The notes: generated from the sequence alone by a model not told the origin. Shown: positions 43,124-52,912, counted from the first letter of the stretch. The stretch: 64,000 bases of DNA from Gallionella sp. (GCA_003153155.1 PLWV01000021.1:25439-89438); one strand, 5' to 3'. Translations and numbers: made by a program.

Positions 43124-46100
43124 CTACAATGAGTTTAACAGTTCCAAAGCCATCGCCTTGTACTTTTCCTTGACCGACGGATTCAGTCGTTGCGCCTTGA
43201 CAAAAGCCGCCTTCGCTTTCTTCGTATTGTTCACCGCCTTGTATGATTTTGCCAGATTGACCCAAACGTAGGGATCCTCCGGACTTGCCTGGGACGCCGC
43301 AAGATAGGCCTTTTGCGCCTCGGGATACTTCCCGTCGAGCATGAAGATGTTGCCGCGATTGTTCAGCGCCGCCGCATTCTTCGGTTCGGCGCTGAGAATC
43401 TTATCAAAATATTTCATCGCTTCCTTCCTGTCCCCAATTTTGGCAAGAATGATGCCCATCTGGAGATGCGCTCCCATATCGGCAGGATTTTTTTGTATCG
43501 CCTGAAGATAACGCCTGGTCTTGGTCTGGGAGCTGATCTTGAGCATTGAGATGAAATCTCCGGGAAATTTTTTCTCGATCGCCCCTGAAGTAATGTCCAT
43601 GGTCTTTAGCGCGGAATTGGGCAACGTGGCCGGTTTATAGATATTCCACGCGTTGTGAACGTCCAGTATGGTTAGTCCCTTATCTTTCCATTGGTAGTAG
43701 TTGGCGGCACCCAACTCCCATGCCTTGATAAAAGGTTTTCCAACGACGGTGGTCTCGACCGGGATCCATAGCATGCCATCGTGTATCACATACATATCAT
43801 TCATCGTGTATCCATCGGCATCCGCACTGATGCCGGTGGAGAACATCATCAGCAAGTGATCCGGCACCTCGAGCGCCAACGTGGTGATTCCCATGCTCTC
43901 AAGGGCGGTGGAGTAGAACGCTACCAGATCGACACAGTCACCCGATTTGCGCTCCAGGGTCTCACGCGGATACTGGACATAGTCGACAGTATCCGTTTTT
44001 GCAGTTGTCGCCGTCTTAGCAAGGGATATCTGGTAGGGGTCAGATGGATTCTGAATGTAGGTAAATCCCATCACGCCCATAGAGTCGAACAGCACTGCGG
44101 CCAGATTCGACTCGTCTTTGGTTTCCTTGAACTGGGTCGCTACCGAACGTGCGAAGTCGATTATCGGTGTATCTTTGGGTGTTACAAAAGAAGCAAAACG
44201 CTCATGTTCATCCCAAGTCATGCGGTGTTTGTCATAGACCGTGACTGTGGCATTTTTGCTGTAAGCCTCCCGATTGCCGTCCAGAAAATAGCTCGCCTCT
44301 ATCATCGCCTGTATGGAACTGTCCTCGGTGATGGTCAGAATACTATTATTGAACACAGCCTTGAGAATGACCTCTACACTCTGTCCCGGCAGCAGTTTGT
44401 TGATCTTGCCTTCCGTGGGAAAATCCATGAAGTTGTTCAACATAAAACTTATCTTGATTTTTTCTATGGGCTTGTCGGTGTTGTTGGTCAATTTGATGTT
44501 GCCGACCCCGTCTTGCTCATAAAGCTTATAGGAATTGGAAAAGACATCCCGCAACTTGACCACTTCGATTTCCAGTGGTGCGCTATTGGATGGCGGAGTA
44601 GATGCTGTGGCGGACAATTTATCCGATTCAGTTCCATCGGTGCTGCGCGTCGAAATATAGTAGGTATATTTGGTATCAGGGGCCAGTGAATTTTTTATGA
44701 ACTCTGGCAGAGTCGTTTCACCAATCTTGGTAAAGGTTTCTCCATCTTTCTGATAAATCAGATAGGCACTGAAGTATTGCTGGTCAACCGGCTTCCAGGT
44801 GATTTTAAGTTGCGCTTGGGACGACTCCACCTTCACATCTTCCAAGGGCGGCGGAACGTACTTCTTGGCGCTCCCATACACCGGCTCGCTTTTCGGCCCT
44901 ACGTACCCGTAATGAGTTTCTCCGGCCACCCGGTAAAAAAATTTCTTTTCTGCCTCCATACCCGTGTCCAAATACTGATTGGTGTTGCTGGCCGCGACCT
45001 GGACGAACCCAGAGTTTTCGGTCTGCGACCTGTAGATTCGGTACTGTTTGATGTATGGCAGCGCAGAGGCCGCCCAACGCAATTCAATGGTGTGCACTGC
45101 GCCCTGCGCTGCCAACTGCGAGGGAGCCGAGGGTTTATACAACGTGGAAAAAGTTTGCACTCGCTTATTTCCACGCTCTGAAATAGCGAAGGTCGTATCA
45201 CCTGTTGCGGTGATCGCTAACGGTTCATCAAGCTCCCCAAGGTCGTTTCCACTGGTGGCGAATGAACGTACATACTGTCCCTTGCGTGAAAAAACCTTGA
45301 CCTGGCCCGAGTCGAGAACGAACAACTCATCCCGGGTTGCCATCAGGGCTACCGGCTTTGTAAGGATTTCATCGCCCCCCGCCGGTTTGCCAAATACGCC
45401 CAGCGGCTCCACCTTGGCCGAATAAGTGGATATAACAGAACGGCCTTTATCCAGAACATAGATCACATCCTGAGAATCAAGAACGACCGCCGCAGGATCC
45501 TCCAGTTTGCCGGAAGCATCGCTGCGAATTTCTTTCAGGAACACTCCATCGTTGCTAAATGCCTGCACCCTCCGATTTCCCCGGTCGGCGACAAGTATCA
45601 GCCCCGTACTGGAAATAGCAAAATCTTCAGCGTCGTCAAATTCCCCATTTTGGCTCCCTGATGTACCGAAACTGGTGAGGATGTTTCCTGACTCGTCCAG
45701 CTTAACAACCCTGGCCTTCTTCTTATCCAGCGCCCAAAGTGCCCCGTTGCTGTCGACGGCAACAGACACCGGAAAAAAGTCCTTCGCCTTGATTTCACCG
45801 GCCACAGCGCCGTTAACGATCCGGACTATCTTGTTGTTTTCTGCATCGACTCCATACATCGTTCCCTTACCATCCCAGGCTATCTTGCCCACGGACACCG
45901 GAATGACCTGCTCCCATCGCACGGAGGTTCTTGAGGGACGCTTAACTTCTGGTTCAAAAGTTGCGCCAGCTTCGACCATGAATATATCTGCGACCCCCTT
46001 CTCGCCGTCGCCGATCAGCACCTGACGGTCTTGGTTTGTGGCCAGCCCGGTTATGCTTTTAAACTGCGCGTGACCTTTCCCTCTGGAGCCGAAGGAATAC

Positions 46101-46903
46101 ACCTGCCTGTCTTCGAAATCATATTTGTCAATGGAATAGGAGTCCCGGTCTGCCACATAGATACCGTCACGGGCGATACTGAAAGATAGCGCCTTCACTC
46201 TTCCCGGAAGATGTTTCAGATATACCCCGTTAGGGCTGTACACCTTGATCAAGCCATCATCTGCGTCCAACACATAGATTTGCCCCATGGCATCAATCGC
46301 AATGTCAGTCGGCTCATGCAACTTGTACGGCAGCCCCTTCTCCTTCGCGGCACTGTTTTCGGAAGCGCTGTCAATCTCGAGAGTAGCCAGGAAAACTCCG
46401 TTGTTGCCGAACATCTGTATCCTGCCATTACCGGTGTCGGCTACATATATTATGCCCTCGTGGAAAGCAACACCACGCGGTGAACTTAGCGAATTGCCCT
46501 TTCCGCTAAAAAAACCTCCTCCGCTCTTGGTGCCAAAGCTCCCTTGATATTTACCCTGCAGAGTGAACATGGCAACACGGTTCGTTTCACTATCGACCGC
46601 ATAGATCACACCATCGGAAACAACAACCGCCTCGGGCTGCTTGAGTATCAATCCACCCTTGCTATCCTTTGCCTGCAAGGCAACAAGTTCTTTTCCATCC
46701 TTATCCACTACGCTAACGGAGCCATCCTTTTTTGCGAAGTAAGCATTGCCGCCGCTCCAGCCAAGCAACTTTCGCATCCCGCCAATGGCGAGCTCCTGCA
46801 CAAGCTCGACTTTCGAGAGACCCGCCGAAGAAGGAACATCCGCTGTGTCCGCGCGGGCAGATACAAACATGATCAAAGACAGAATCGCAATAGTGACAAT
46901 ACG
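43124..46903 (-). CDS. Giant secreted protein: NHL beta-propellers, fibronectin III, transglutaminase-like and TPR domains
   Basis: From the signal peptide (MRIVTIAILSLIMFVSARA) the order is: many NHL/YVTN-like repeats (about 30-600, e.g. LSSPRGVAFHEGIIYVADTG, YKLHEPTDIAIDAMGQIYVL), two FN3 domains (about 600-780; APSQLAAQGAVHTIELRWAA, VESSQAQLKITWKPVD), a region of unknown fold (about 780-960), a transglutaminase-like core (RKSGDCVDLVAFYSTALES with Cys near 985, VPDHLLMMF with His, WIPVETT), and three TPRs (about 1140-1250). The whole is 1259 residues. It likely works in the periplasm or at the surface as a scaffold or peptidase. It sits between a cyclase gene and a small secreted protein gene. 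Confidence 0.85.
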   Translation of the reverse strand, partial: RIVTIAILSLIMFVSARADTADVPSSAGLSKVELVQELAIGGMRKLLGWSGGNAYFAKKDGSVSVVDKDGKELVALQAKDSKGGLILKQPEAVVVSDGVIYAVDSETNRVAMFTLQGKYQGSFGTKSGGGFFSGKGNSLSSPRGVAFHEGIIYVADTGNGRIQMFGNNGVFLATLEIDSASENSAAKEKGLPYKLHEPTDIAIDAMGQIYVLDADDGLIKVYSPNGVYLKHLPGRVKALSFSIARDGIYVADRDSYSIDKYDFEDRQVYSFGSRGKGHAQFKSITGLATNQDRQVLIGDGEKGVADIFMVEAGATFEPEVKRPSRTSVRWEQVIPVSVGKIAWDGKGTMYGVDAENNKIVRIVNGAVAGEIKAKDFFPVSVAVDSNGALWALDKKKARVVKLDESGNILTSFGTSGSQNGEFDDAEDFAISSTGLILVADRGNRRVQAFSNDGVFLKEIRSDASGKLEDPAAVVLDSQDVIYVLDKGRSVISTYSAKVEPLGVFGKPAGGDEILTKPVALMATRDELFVLDSGQVKVFSRKGQYVRSFATSGNDLGELDEPLAITATGDTTFAISERGNKRVQTFSTLYKPSAPSQLAAQGAVHTIELRWAASALPYIKQYRIYRSQTENSGFVQVAASNTNQYLDTGMEAEKKFFYRVAGETHYGYVGPKSEPVYGSAKKYVPPPLEDVKVESSQAQLKITWKPVDQQYFSAYLIYQKDGETFTKIGETTLPEFIKNSLAPDTKYTYYISTRSTDGTESDKLSATASTPPSNSAPLEIEVVKLRDVFSNSYKLYEQDGVGNIKLTNNTDKPIEKIKISFMLNNFMDFPTEGKINKLLPGQSVEVILKAVFNNSILTITEDSSIQAMIEASYFLDGNREAYSKNATVTVYDKHRMTWDEHERFASFVTPKDTPIIDFARSVATQFKETKDESNLAAVLFDSMGVMGFTYIQNPSDPYQISLAKTATTAKTDTVDYVQYPRETLERKSGDCVDLVAFYSTALESMGITTLALEVPDHLLMMFSTGISADADGYTMNDMYVIHDGMLWIPVETTVVGKPFIKAWELGAANYYQWKDKGLTILDVHNAWNIYKPATLPNSALKTMDITSGAIEKKFPGDFISMLKISSQTKTRRYLQAIQKNPADMGAHLQMGIILAKIGDRKEAMKYFDKILSAEPKNAAALNNRGNIFMLDGKYPEAQKAYLAASQASPEDPYVWVNLAKSYKAVNNTKKAKAAFVKAQRLNPSVKEKYKAMALELLNSL

Positions 46904-46984
46904 CATGTAGAACACCACTCGTAATAATTAACTTGATAAAAGACGACTCAGGAACATGCCAACCCTTGCGCGAGATCGAAAGTC

Positions 46985-49024
46985 CTATTTATCCATCCGG
47001 TTAAACACACCATCCCACTCCACTGCAGGAGGATTCACCTTAAAATGCTCACAACGTTCCAAGCATATCATGCTTGGCCTATCCCCCGGAACCGCGCCAA
47101 GTATGGAAGCAAAACATTTTTCCGCCTCTTCCCACCGCTGCGCCCGATAGTGCGCGAGTGCCGCATCAAACTTCGCAACCCACGCTTCTGCCGGCTCTGA
47201 CAAAGCGCCAAGCAACTCATAAATTGTAACAGGGACCTGCTTGCCAACCACCCTGACCTTATCCAACTCCCTGTAGTGATAGGTATCGCGTGTCATCAGA
47301 TAAGTGGTCTCGCCTATCAGAAAATCCACCCCGTAATATTTTGCCGTACCCTCAAGCCGTGCCGCCTGATTTACCGTGTCCCCGATCAACGTGTATTCCA
47401 TCTTCTTGCCATGACACCCGATATTTCCGGCCACCACATCGCCGGACTGGGCTCCGCCACGGATTGAAAATGGCTCCACACCTTCTTCTTTCCACTTGGC
47501 GCCAAGACGTGCCATCTCCTTTTTCATAGCCAGCATGCAGGAGATGGCAAGTTTTGCGTGATCGGGTTGAGCAAGAGGCGCGCCCCAATAGACCATGATG
47601 CCGTCACCGATGAACTTGTCCACCGTACCGTCGAATTGTTCGATCACTTGAACCATGGCAGCGAAATATTCATTCAGCCTGGTGACGATCTCCTGAGGAG
47701 GACGCCGCTCACTAAAGGTGGTGAAGCCTTTGATGTCCGTGAACAATACCGTTACTTCCTTGTTATCGCCGCCGATCTTGGCAGCATCGGGATCCTTCTC
47801 CAAACGAGCGACCAGTTTGGCTGACAGATAACTGGAAAACATCGAGCGCATCTCTCTTGCACTGCGGTCCAGCACCAGGTACCGGAAGCTGCCACCTATT
47901 GATAGCGCGATCATGGCCGCCAGTGGCGGGTAGATCATGCTGACCCAGTGGCCCTGGAGAAATATCCAATAGGACAGCCACACGTAGCCCGCCGAAAGCA
48001 GGAATACCGCGGGAATCGCGACATGCAGGCGCAGGCGCATGGTCAGGTAGAAAGTAACCAATCCCAACACGACGATAAACGCCATGTCGAACAGCGCCTC
48101 CAGCCCCGTACGACGAACGAAGCGGCCGCTTATGATGCTGTCTGCAACCGTCGCATGCACCTCAACCCCTGGTGAATTGCTGTGAAACGGTGTGACCCTC
48201 ATGTCATAGATACCAAGCGCAGTGGCGCCCACAAAGAGCACCTTGCCTCTCAGCAACGCGGGGTCAACCCGACCATTGACGATGTCGATAAAAGAGTAGC
48301 GCGGATAGATGCCCGGTGGCCCCGTATAGTTGATCCACATCGAATAATTTTCATCTACCGGGATATGTCTCTTGCCCAGCTTGATCTCAAATGAGCCGGG
48401 GATGAATTCTTTTTCACCCAGCGCCGCCATGGCTCCCATCAAGCCCAGCGACGGCACCAGCTCGCCATTCTCCTCGACAAGCAGCATGTTGCGCCGATTC
48501 ACACCATCGTCTTCGGGCAACAGATTGATATGCCCTATCCCTGCTGCAGCCCTCTCGATTTCAGGGAGGCTATGCGTGCTGCCTATCACTCGAAGCTCTT
48601 TATCAAAATCAAAAGGCACTGCCAGCACGACATTACCGGCCTTCCTGATCGCTGCCGCGAAGGAGCGGTCTATCGCCGCTGTCTCATGCTCGGAAAAAAA
48701 TTCATCGAAGAGCACCACCTTTGCGCCTGCCGCCGAAAGCCGATCAAGAAGGCGCACATATTGACTTCTGGTCCAGGGGAATCGTCCCAACTCGGCAATA
48801 CTCTTGTCATCGATCGCCACGATAGCGATGTCTGGACTGGGCGGAATGGCACCGCGCAAATCCCTGAACCTTAGGTCGTAGGTCTTGGCTTCAAAAGCTT
48901 CGAGGAACGAATTCTGGCCATAATAAAGCGCGATAACGATGAAGACTGAAATAAAGGCAAGCAGAAATGGCGCGGCCTTTGAATTCCTACCTATGAGGTT
49001 TTCTTTCAGTAATGACAAGATCAT
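46985..49024 (-). CDS. CHASE2-domain adenylate/guanylate cyclase
   Basis: The 679-residue protein has an N-terminal membrane helix (AAPFLLAFISVFIVIALYY), a periplasmic CHASE2 domain (about 45-320; FRDLRGAIPPSPDIAIVAID, FDEFFSEHETAAID, LLRGKVLFVGATALGIYDMR), three closely spaced helices (about 330-400) and a class III cyclase domain (about 430-620; VTVLFTDIKGFTTFSERR, KFIGDGIMVYWGAPL, VVAGNIGCHGKKMEYTLIGD). Both metal-binding Asp are present. It should make cAMP or cGMP in response to a periplasmic signal. The ATG at 49024 fits the domain better than the one at 49084. It is upstream of the giant NHL gene in the same direction. Confidence 0.92.
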   Translation of the reverse strand: MILSLLKENLIGRNSKAAPFLLAFISVFIVIALYYGQNSFLEAFEAKTYDLRFRDLRGAIPPSPDIAIVAIDDKSIAELGRFPWTRSQYVRLLDRLSAAGAKVVLFDEFFSEHETAAIDRSFAAAIRKAGNVVLAVPFDFDKELRVIGSTHSLPEIERAAAGIGHINLLPEDDGVNRRNMLLVEENGELVPSLGLMGAMAALGEKEFIPGSFEIKLGKRHIPVDENYSMWINYTGPPGIYPRYSFIDIVNGRVDPALLRGKVLFVGATALGIYDMRVTPFHSNSPGVEVHATVADSIISGRFVRRTGLEALFDMAFIVVLGLVTFYLTMRLRLHVAIPAVFLLSAGYVWLSYWIFLQGHWVSMIYPPLAAMIALSIGGSFRYLVLDRSAREMRSMFSSYLSAKLVARLEKDPDAAKIGGDNKEVTVLFTDIKGFTTFSERRPPQEIVTRLNEYFAAMVQVIEQFDGTVDKFIGDGIMVYWGAPLAQPDHAKLAISCMLAMKKEMARLGAKWKEEGVEPFSIRGGAQSGDVVAGNIGCHGKKMEYTLIGDTVNQAARLEGTAKYYGVDFLIGETTYLMTRDTYHYRELDKVRVVGKQVPVTIYELLGALSEPAEAWVAKFDAALAHYRAQRWEEAEKCFASILGAVPGDRPSMICLERCEHFKVNPPAVEWDGVFNRMDK

Positions 49025-49157
49025 ATTATCTTCATTTCCATAGCAGGGATAATTAACAGAAGGCCTCAACCGATTTACGGTCATGATGACAATAAAGCAG
49101 CCTCATGACAAGCCAGTATTGGCCTGACTGATTTTCTTATGGCAAAGCTTTTCCTAT

Positions 49158-49235
49158 GGTTACACGATGTGTCTCGGCTGACTGTAGCGTGGCTGTCAGT
49201 GGGGCGGCACTTGTCGCGGATCGAGCCGCGCTAAT
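49158..49235 (+). pseudogene. Diverged remnant of the ftsX 3' end
   Basis: TCTCGGCTGACTGTAGCGTGG, then CTGTCAGTGGGGCGGCAC and TCGAGCCGCGCTAAT match 42414-42480 (end of ftsX) at roughly nine of ten positions, with a one-base gap. Further on, GCTGAAAACGATTC and ATCCGGTACCTG (49249-49276) match 42598-42622. The frame is broken, so it is not expressed. The two copies bracket the block 42.5-49.2 kb. Confidence 0.75.
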
Positions 49236-49327
49236 TTCCGTAGGGTGCGCTGAAAACGATTCGTATCCGGTACCTGTGATATTGTTGTTCCTGTGGTGCA
49301 CTTGGAATTAGAATCCACCCTCTTGAA

Positions 49328-49516
49328 GTGTGGCGCGAATATCGAGGTTTTACATTGCGTGCCATGGCGGCTGAGATCGGCATTAGTTCGGCGGCATTGT
49401 CCAAAGATAGGGAGATAGAGACTGGCAAAAGCCATCCCACCGTTGCCACATTGGGTAAGCTGGCAGCGGCACTAGGCTGCGATATGGAAGACTTGGCGTT
49501 GCAGATTTGTGAATAA
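49328..49516 (+). CDS. Xre-family helix-turn-helix protein, N-terminus probably lost
   Basis: The frame reads MWREYRGFTLRAMAAEIGIS, then SHPTVATLGKLAAALGCDME, which is the Xre/Cro helix-turn-helix of antitoxin-like regulators. The GTG at 49328 cuts into the domain. The frame is open upstream (IRIHPLEVWREYRG) back to a stop, but without a start codon or ribosome site. No toxin gene is adjacent. It looks like a toxin-antitoxin remnant truncated near the duplicated ftsX end. Confidence 0.6.
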   Translation: MWREYRGFTLRAMAAEIGISSAALSKDREIETGKSHPTVATLGKLAAALGCDMEDLALQICE

Positions 49517-49570
49517 AAATTATCCTGAATAGAATAGAAATTATCCAGCGCATGAAAAGCAATCACCATC

Positions 49571-50647
49571 ATGATCCACAGCGATAACCTCTCCGCCGAA
49601 CCGCGCCTGATCGCGCCTACTGCCGCCTCTCATCAGGAGGAGGCGCTGGAGCGCGCGCTGCGCCCAAAACAGCTCGATGAGTATGTCGGCCAGGAAAAAA
49701 TTCGCGGGCAGTTGGAGATATTCATCGAAGCGGCGAAACGGCGCAAAGAGCCGCTCGATCACGTGCTGCTGTTCGGCCCGCCCGGCTTGGGCAAGACTAC
49801 CCTGGCGCAAATCATCGCGCGCGAGATGGGCGTGAATCTGCGCCACACTTCCGGCCCGGTGCTGGAGCGCGCCGGTGATCTTGCCGCGTTGCTGACCAAT
49901 CTCGAACCCAATGATGTGTTGTTTATAGATGAGATTCATCGCCTGTCTCCGGTGGTGGAAGAGATACTGTATCCCGCGCTGGAGGATTACCAGATCGACA
50001 TCATGATCGGCGAAGGTCCGGCGGCGCGTTCGGTGAAGCTGGACCTGCCGCCGTTCACGCTGGTCGGAGCGACCACGCGCGCGGGGATGCTGACCAATCC
50101 GTTGCGCGACCGTTTTGGTATCGTGGCGCGGCTGGAGTTTTACACGCCGGAAGAATTGCAGCGCATCGTGATGCGCTCATCGAATCTGCTGAAAATGAAT
50201 CTGACCCACGACGGCGCGCTGGAAATCGCCAAGCGTTCGCGCGGCACGCCGCGTATCGCCAACCGTTTGCTGCGCCGTGTGCGCGACTACGCCGATGTGA
50301 AGGCGGACGGCGATGCAACCCGCGAGGTGGCGGATGCCGCGCTGACCATGCTGGATGTGGATGCGCGCGGGCTGGATGTCATGGACAGAAAATTATTGCT
50401 GGCGGTCATCGAAAAATTTCTCGGCGGCCCGGTCGGTCTGGACAACCTTGCCGCCGCCATCGGCGAGGAGAGCGACACCATCGAGGATGTGCTGGAGCCG
50501 TATCTGATCCAGCAGGGCTATCTGCAACGCACGCCGCGCGGGCGCATGGCCACGGCGATCGCCTATCGCCATTTCGGGCTGACGGTTGCCAATAATCCAA
50601 TTAACCTGAATCCGGTCAGCATGGATTTGCCATTGAGTGACGATTGA
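49571..50647 (+). CDS. ruvB: Holliday junction branch migration helicase RuvB
   Basis: RuvB is the hexameric motor of branch migration. The 358-residue AAA+ protein has [20 protein letters not shown], Walker [16 protein letters not shown], Walker [11 protein letters not shown], sensor [20 protein letters not shown] and the winged-helix C-terminus ([20 protein letters not shown]). It is far from ruvAC and begins the ruvB-ybgC-tol cluster. Only four bases separate it from ybgC. Confidence 0.98.
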   Translation: MIHSDNLSAEPRLIAPTAASHQEEALERALRPKQLDEYVGQEKIRGQLEIFIEAAKRRKEPLDHVLLFGPPGLGKTTLAQIIAREMGVNLRHTSGPVLERAGDLAALLTNLEPNDVLFIDEIHRLSPVVEEILYPALEDYQIDIMIGEGPAARSVKLDLPPFTLVGATTRAGMLTNPLRDRFGIVARLEFYTPEELQRIVMRSSNLLKMNLTHDGALEIAKRSRGTPRIANRLLRRVRDYADVKADGDATREVADAALTMLDVDARGLDVMDRKLLLAVIEKFLGGPVGLDNLAAAIGEESDTIEDVLEPYLIQQGYLQRTPRGRMATAIAYRHFGLTVANNPINLNPVSMDLPLSDD

Positions 50648-50651
50648 TAAA

Positions 50652-51059
50652 ATGAGCAAGAGCAAAATCTTTTCATTGCCGGTGCGTGTGTATTTCCACG
50701 ACACCGATGCGGGCGGCGTGGTGTATCACGCCAGCTATTTGAACTTTATGGAGCGCGCGCGGACTGAGTGGCTGCGCACCCACGGTTACAGCAATGCCGG
50801 ATTGATGAAGGAATTCGGTATGGTGTTCGTGGTGCGTTCGCTCAAACTGGATTATCTCAAGCCCGCACTGCTGGATGATTTGCTGGATGTGACGGTGCAG
50901 ATCAAGGACATCGGTCGCAGCCGCATTTCGCTGTTGCAAACGGTGCGGCGCGGCGCTGAAGTGTTGACCGAAGCCGAAGTGCATCTGGTGTGTGTCTCGT
51001 TGGAAAGTTTCAAGCCGGTCAGCGTGCCGGAGGTATTGCGCGGGCAATGGAAGAATTGA
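50652..51059 (+). CDS. ybgC: Tol-Pal associated acyl-CoA thioesterase
   Basis: YbgC is a hot-dog fold thioesterase encoded with the Tol-Pal system. The 135-residue protein has VYFHDTDAGGVVYHASYLNF with the catalytic Asp, then MERARTEWLRTHGY, typical of 4HBT/YbgC. The start at 50652 (MSKSKIFSL) is taken; 50637 is in frame but lies inside ruvB. Confidence 0.95.
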   Translation: MSKSKIFSLPVRVYFHDTDAGGVVYHASYLNFMERARTEWLRTHGYSNAGLMKEFGMVFVVRSLKLDYLKPALLDDLLDVTVQIKDIGRSRISLLQTVRRGAEVLTEAEVHLVCVSLESFKPVSVPEVLRGQWKN

Positions 51060-51075
51060 AGGGGGAAGAGTTGCA

Positions 51076-51753
51076 ATGGAAGTAACGCAGGATTTGTCGT
51101 TTGTGCATCTCATCAGCCATGCCAGCGTGCTGGTGCAATTAGTGATGGGCTTGTTGCTGGTGGTGTCGTTGATGTCGTGGTGGTATATCTTCCTCAAGAT
51201 GTTCGCCATCCGCAGCGAAGTCAGGTTGACCGAAGAATTTGAAGATGCATTCTGGCACAACCAGAATTTGAACGAGCTTTACAAATATGCAAACAGCAGT
51301 TCCCTGCGTCATCAGGGTGCATTGGAACGCATTTTCGCCGCCGGTTTTACCGAGTTCGTGAAGCTGAAAAAGCAGCATGGTGTGGATGCCAGTGCGGTGA
51401 TGGAGGGCACGCGCCGCGCCATGCGCGCGACCTATCAGCGCGAGATGGACAGGCTGGAATCGCATCTGGCGTTTCTCGCCTCGGTCGGTTCGGTCAGCCC
51501 CTACGTGGGATTGTTCGGTACGGTGTGGGGGATCATGAACGCGTTTCGCGGTTTGGCGAACGTGGGTCAGGCGACCTTGGCGCACGTCGCACCCGGCATC
51601 GCCGAAGCACTGGTGGCGACTGCGATGGGCTTGTTCGCGGCGATTCCGGCGGTGGTCGCCTACAACCGCTACGCGTACGACATCAATCGCCTTTCCACCC
51701 GTTTCGACAGCTTTACCGAAGAATTCTCCAACGTCCTGCAACGCCAGCCATGA
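51076..51753 (+). CDS. tolQ: Tol-Pal system proton channel TolQ
   Basis: TolQ with TolR turns proton flow into force on TolA during envelope constriction. The 225-residue protein has three membrane spans: LISHASVLVQLVMGLLLVVS, then YVGLFGTVWGIMNAFRGL (start of span 2) and GIAEALVATAMGLFAAIPAVVAYN-type span 3. The start at 51076 fits TolQ; it overlaps tolR by ATGA. Confidence 0.97.
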   Translation: MEVTQDLSFVHLISHASVLVQLVMGLLLVVSLMSWWYIFLKMFAIRSEVRLTEEFEDAFWHNQNLNELYKYANSSSLRHQGALERIFAAGFTEFVKLKKQHGVDASAVMEGTRRAMRATYQREMDRLESHLAFLASVGSVSPYVGLFGTVWGIMNAFRGLANVGQATLAHVAPGIAEALVATAMGLFAAIPAVVAYNRYAYDINRLSTRFDSFTEEFSNVLQRQP

Positions 51754-52175
51754 GAAGCCACCACCGTCCCGCCAATCGCCTGATGAACGAGATCAACGTC
51801 GTGCCGTATATCGACGTGATGCTGGTGCTGCTGGTGATTTTCATGGTGACCGCGCCGCTGATGAATCCCGGCCAGATCGATTTGCCTAGCGTGGGCACGT
51901 CGCTTGCGCCACCACCACTTGCCCCGTTGGAAGTCATCATCAAAAAAGACACCACGCTGGCGTTGCGCGATCACGCCAGTGGCGGCATGGAAAGCAGTGT
52001 GTCGCTCAATGAGTTGATTGCGATATTGAAAGCCAGGCCGGACAAGCAAGCAGAGCAGGCGGTGGTGATTTCCGCTGACAAGGACGTGCGCTATGAAGAA
52101 GTCATCAAGGTGATGGACCTGCTGCAACAGCAGCATATTAAGAAAGTCGGTCTGTTGACAAAAGCCAAGCAATGA
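51750..52175 (+). CDS. tolR: Tol-Pal system protein TolR
   Basis: The 141-residue protein has a single membrane span with the essential Asp (NEINVVPYIDVMLVLLVIFM) and a periplasmic ExbD-type domain (DKQAEQAVVISADKDVRYEE). It overlaps tolQ by ATGA and tolA by four bases, so the three are translationally coupled. Confidence 0.97.
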   Translation: MRSHHRPANRLMNEINVVPYIDVMLVLLVIFMVTAPLMNPGQIDLPSVGTSLAPPPLAPLEVIIKKDTTLALRDHASGGMESSVSLNELIAILKARPDKQAEQAVVISADKDVRYEEVIKVMDLLQQQHIKKVGLLTKAKQ

Positions 52176-52912
52176 GTGCAACGGTTTATTACGAACCCTA
52201 TAAGCTGCCCGCAGGCATTCTGGCCCTGGCGGTGCACAGCATGTTTTTCGCGCTGCTGTATTTCGGCTTTAACTGGAACAGGCAGGCCTCTTCTCCCGCG
52301 ACGATGAGTGTGGAGTTGTGGTCGAGCTTGCCGGAGGAGGTCGTCGCGACACCCGTCAATCCCAAGGTCGAGGAGGTCGTGCCGCCGCCGCAGGAAAAAA
52401 TAGTCGAACCTGACATCGTGATGCCGGATAAAAATAAAGTCGCGAGCAAGCCGGTCGAGACTAAGCCGGAGAAAAAGAAACCTGTTCCGAGACCCGTCGA
52501 AGGGGTCAAGCACAAGCCTGACACACAAAAAATTGCCGAGCAAAATCTGAACGCTCGCATTGCAGATCAACAAGCTGCAAGTATACAGGCCGAGCGGATC
52601 AGGCAAGACGAGCAAGCCGCGGCGAATGGCCGCGTGGTGGATGAGTACAAGACGAAAATCCACGACAAGATAAAACGCAATGTCTCGACGATCCCGGATG
52701 TGGCGAATGATGCGCGCGCTGAATTTTTGGTGACGTTATTGCCGGGCGGTGCGGTGCTGAAGGCGGAGTTGAAAAAGTCCAGCGGCAATGCGGCATATGA
52801 CGATGCGGTCGAGCGCGCGATTCTGAAATCCGATCCGTTGCCCTTGCCGCCGGATGTGCAGTTGTTCAATCGTTTTCGCGAATTGGATCTGGTCTTCAAA
52901 CCGGCCGAATAA
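52172..52912 (+). CDS. tolA: Tol-Pal system protein TolA
   Basis: The 246-residue protein spans the periplasm: an N-terminal membrane helix (AGILALAVHSMFFALLYFGF), a Pro/Lys/Val-rich then helical middle (about 60-160; KPVETKPEKKKPVPRPVEGV, ARIADQQAASIQAERIRQDE) and a C-terminal TonB-like domain (about 165-246; LLPGGAVLKAELKKSSGNAA, YDDAVERAILKSDPLPLP). Shorter than E. coli TolA. RPVEG is encoded by a CCTGTTCC..GTCGAAGGGGTC stretch that resembles the short TCGA repeat, though weakly. Confidence 0.94.
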   Translation: MSATVYYEPYKLPAGILALAVHSMFFALLYFGFNWNRQASSPATMSVELWSSLPEEVVATPVNPKVEEVVPPPQEKIVEPDIVMPDKNKVASKPVETKPEKKKPVPRPVEGVKHKPDTQKIAEQNLNARIADQQAASIQAERIRQDEQAAANGRVVDEYKTKIHDKIKRNVSTIPDVANDARAEFLVTLLPGGAVLKAELKKSSGNAAYDDAVERAILKSDPLPLPPDVQLFNRFRELDLVFKPAE

